Below, piece by piece: positions 62,901 to 64,000 of a stretch of 64,000 nucleotides of DNA. Numbering within the stretch: position 1 is the first letter of the stretch; every line of letters begins with the position of its first letter. Origin of the DNA: Artemia franciscana (lineage: Eukaryota; Arthropoda; Branchiopoda; Anostraca; Artemiidae); assembly GCF_032884065.1 (NCBI RefSeq), contig NC_088873.1, forward strand, positions 8,071,702 to 8,135,701. The letters are read 5' to 3'. The notes beneath the pieces were generated by a model, which was given only the letters and a program-made list of their open reading frames with translations, was not told the DNA's origin and searched no databases. Made by a program: the position numbers and the translations under genes.

Positions 62901-63810
62901 CTTAGATTTAGGAAATGCAAAAATAAAATGCGAATGATAAAAACCTCTAGCAGAAAGAGAAGAGGAGAGAAGATGGAAAAATAAGCTAAAACAACCCAAA
63001 TAGAACTAAACATGCTCGTTTTGTCTTAAATTTTTCGTTCAAATACATATCTTTAATTTTTTAAGGATAATGATGGCTTGTAGAAAATTCCACAAGATAA
63101 AAAGAATGTAAAGTTTATAGCTACTGGGGACAATAAGTAGTAAGTGCAAACTTAGTAAGTACAATAGCTATACTATTCATACGTTTTAAGCATAATTAAG
63201 TAAGTAAAGTAAATATAGTAGTAGCAGACTCAGACATAGCGAGTGTAACCAGTTAGGCTTTTAACATATGAATGTCCATAGCTCTCAACAGCTGTACAAG
63301 CTATGTTTAACTGCTTTTGGTTGTGTTATTATCCTTAATGTTTATTAGAGCATAAATGGAATAAATAAACAAAGATAAACACCCCACAAGGAGGTAGGAA
63401 CTATGCCAAACATTGGCCTGTCCTATCACTTTTTTAGAAGAGGAAAATACAGAGAAATTGCAACATTTGTAACCATTGAGAATAATGTAACACTTTACTT
63501 GGTCTTTTATTTTACAGCTTTACTTGGTCAAGAATTTTTTGTTTCTTTAAGTTATTGGCCCCCGAAAAAGTATGCATGACTTTTTTCGGTAGGTAATTCA
63601 ACAAAAAGAAAATAACCAGACACCGAAGTCTAGAGAAAAAGCAGAAGATGGCTTTCTTTTGAAATAATGAATATACCCTATATATTACTATTAATGGGTA
63701 GTCAATGCCTAGGGTATGACTTGTTTCCTATTTCCATTTTAAATGCCCCAAAAAATTGTATTTGTTCCGCGTAGAAAATTTTGACATATAGGCATAATCC
63801 CTTTTCACAA
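62901..63810. other. No gene recognised
   Basis: AT-rich sequence with local 'agtaagt'/'agtagtag' words at 63136-63225. Nothing else was seen. Confidence 0.4.
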
Positions 63811-64000
63811 TTAAACAAAAAAAAAGTTTTTTTAAATGAAAGTAACGAGCTACATTAAAACTTAAAAAGAACAGAAATTACTCGGTATATGAAAGGGGCT
63901 TTTCCTCCTCAGCGCCCCGCTCTTTACGCTAAAGTTTGACTCTTTCTCTTAACTCTACTTTTTAAAACAGTAAAAAACTTTAGCGTAAAGAGCGGGGCGT
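63811..64000 (+). mobile_element. HLE copy 16, 5' end, running off the window
   Basis: The copy starts TTAAACAAAAA after A, then 'gaaagtaacgagctac' and the left arm of hairpin 1. The loop and the first part of the right arm ('actttagcgtaaagagcggg') are present before the window ends. Confidence 0.8.

Overview
The window looks like repeat-rich, AT-rich nuclear DNA of an invertebrate animal. It has spliced-gene architecture, long (AT)n tracts, many decayed non-LTR retrotransposons and almost no uninterrupted coding sequence. The mix of repeats reminds me of a crustacean such as the brine shrimp Artemia, but that is a weak guess from memory and rests on no search. Nothing bacterial, organellar or viral was recognised.

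Two host genes are supported. One is a two-exon gene (25122-26781, +) for an 82-residue secreted Gly/Tyr-rich protein. It has a 15-nt first exon, a GT-AG intron holding an (AT)n tract, and an AATAAA signal. A remnant of a second copy of its 3' end lies at 28819-28890. The other is an intact tRNA-Lys(UUU) gene at 20165-20237 (-).

The rest is mostly mobile DNA. The dominant family, called HLE here (Helitron-like element), occurs about 15 times: near 1-4491, 5446-6507, 13138-14017, 18802-19012, 22681-24328, 26981-28709, 31690-32340, 37841-38360, 41436-44884, 46306-46478, 47243-47943, 48850-50077, 55425-57349, 61053-62435 and 63811-64000. Full copies run 5'-TTA(A/C)AT(A)n ... (C/T)TGA-3'. They contain two long internal foldback hairpins. 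The sub-terminal 5' motif GTAAGGAGYGAC recurs inverted just before a 9-bp terminal hairpin at the 3' end. Three copies interrupt other repeats (an AT tract and two satellite arrays), and in each case the rejoined flanks restore the array with the element sitting between A and T and no target duplication. That is the insertion signature of Helitrons. No Rep/helicase protein is encoded, so the copies are non-autonomous.

Other mobile elements are as follows. Several non-LTR retrotransposon remains are present (7590-8850, 10546-11402, 14018-14850, 15400-18480, 22265-22690, 29790-30495, 36460-36735, 39530-40030, 41527-43146, 46479-47242, 62715-62900); two of them carry an ORF1 that starts with a PWWP-like domain. 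A Penelope-like fragment with two inverted hammerhead-ribozyme-like cores sits inside one HLE copy (3689-3971). Foldback or MITE elements lie at 19760-20155, 31235-31680 and 39098-39393.

Tandem arrays include a triplet-rich satellite (9470-10225), a roughly 270-bp array (38870-45300, holding a MITE, a LINE 3' end and an HLE that itself holds a LINE) and a roughly 280-bp array (54860-59240, holding an HLE). A 100-base run of N at 54224-54323 is an assembly gap beside a poly-T run of about 80 bases. Stretches without an entry showed nothing recognisable beyond AT-rich sequence.
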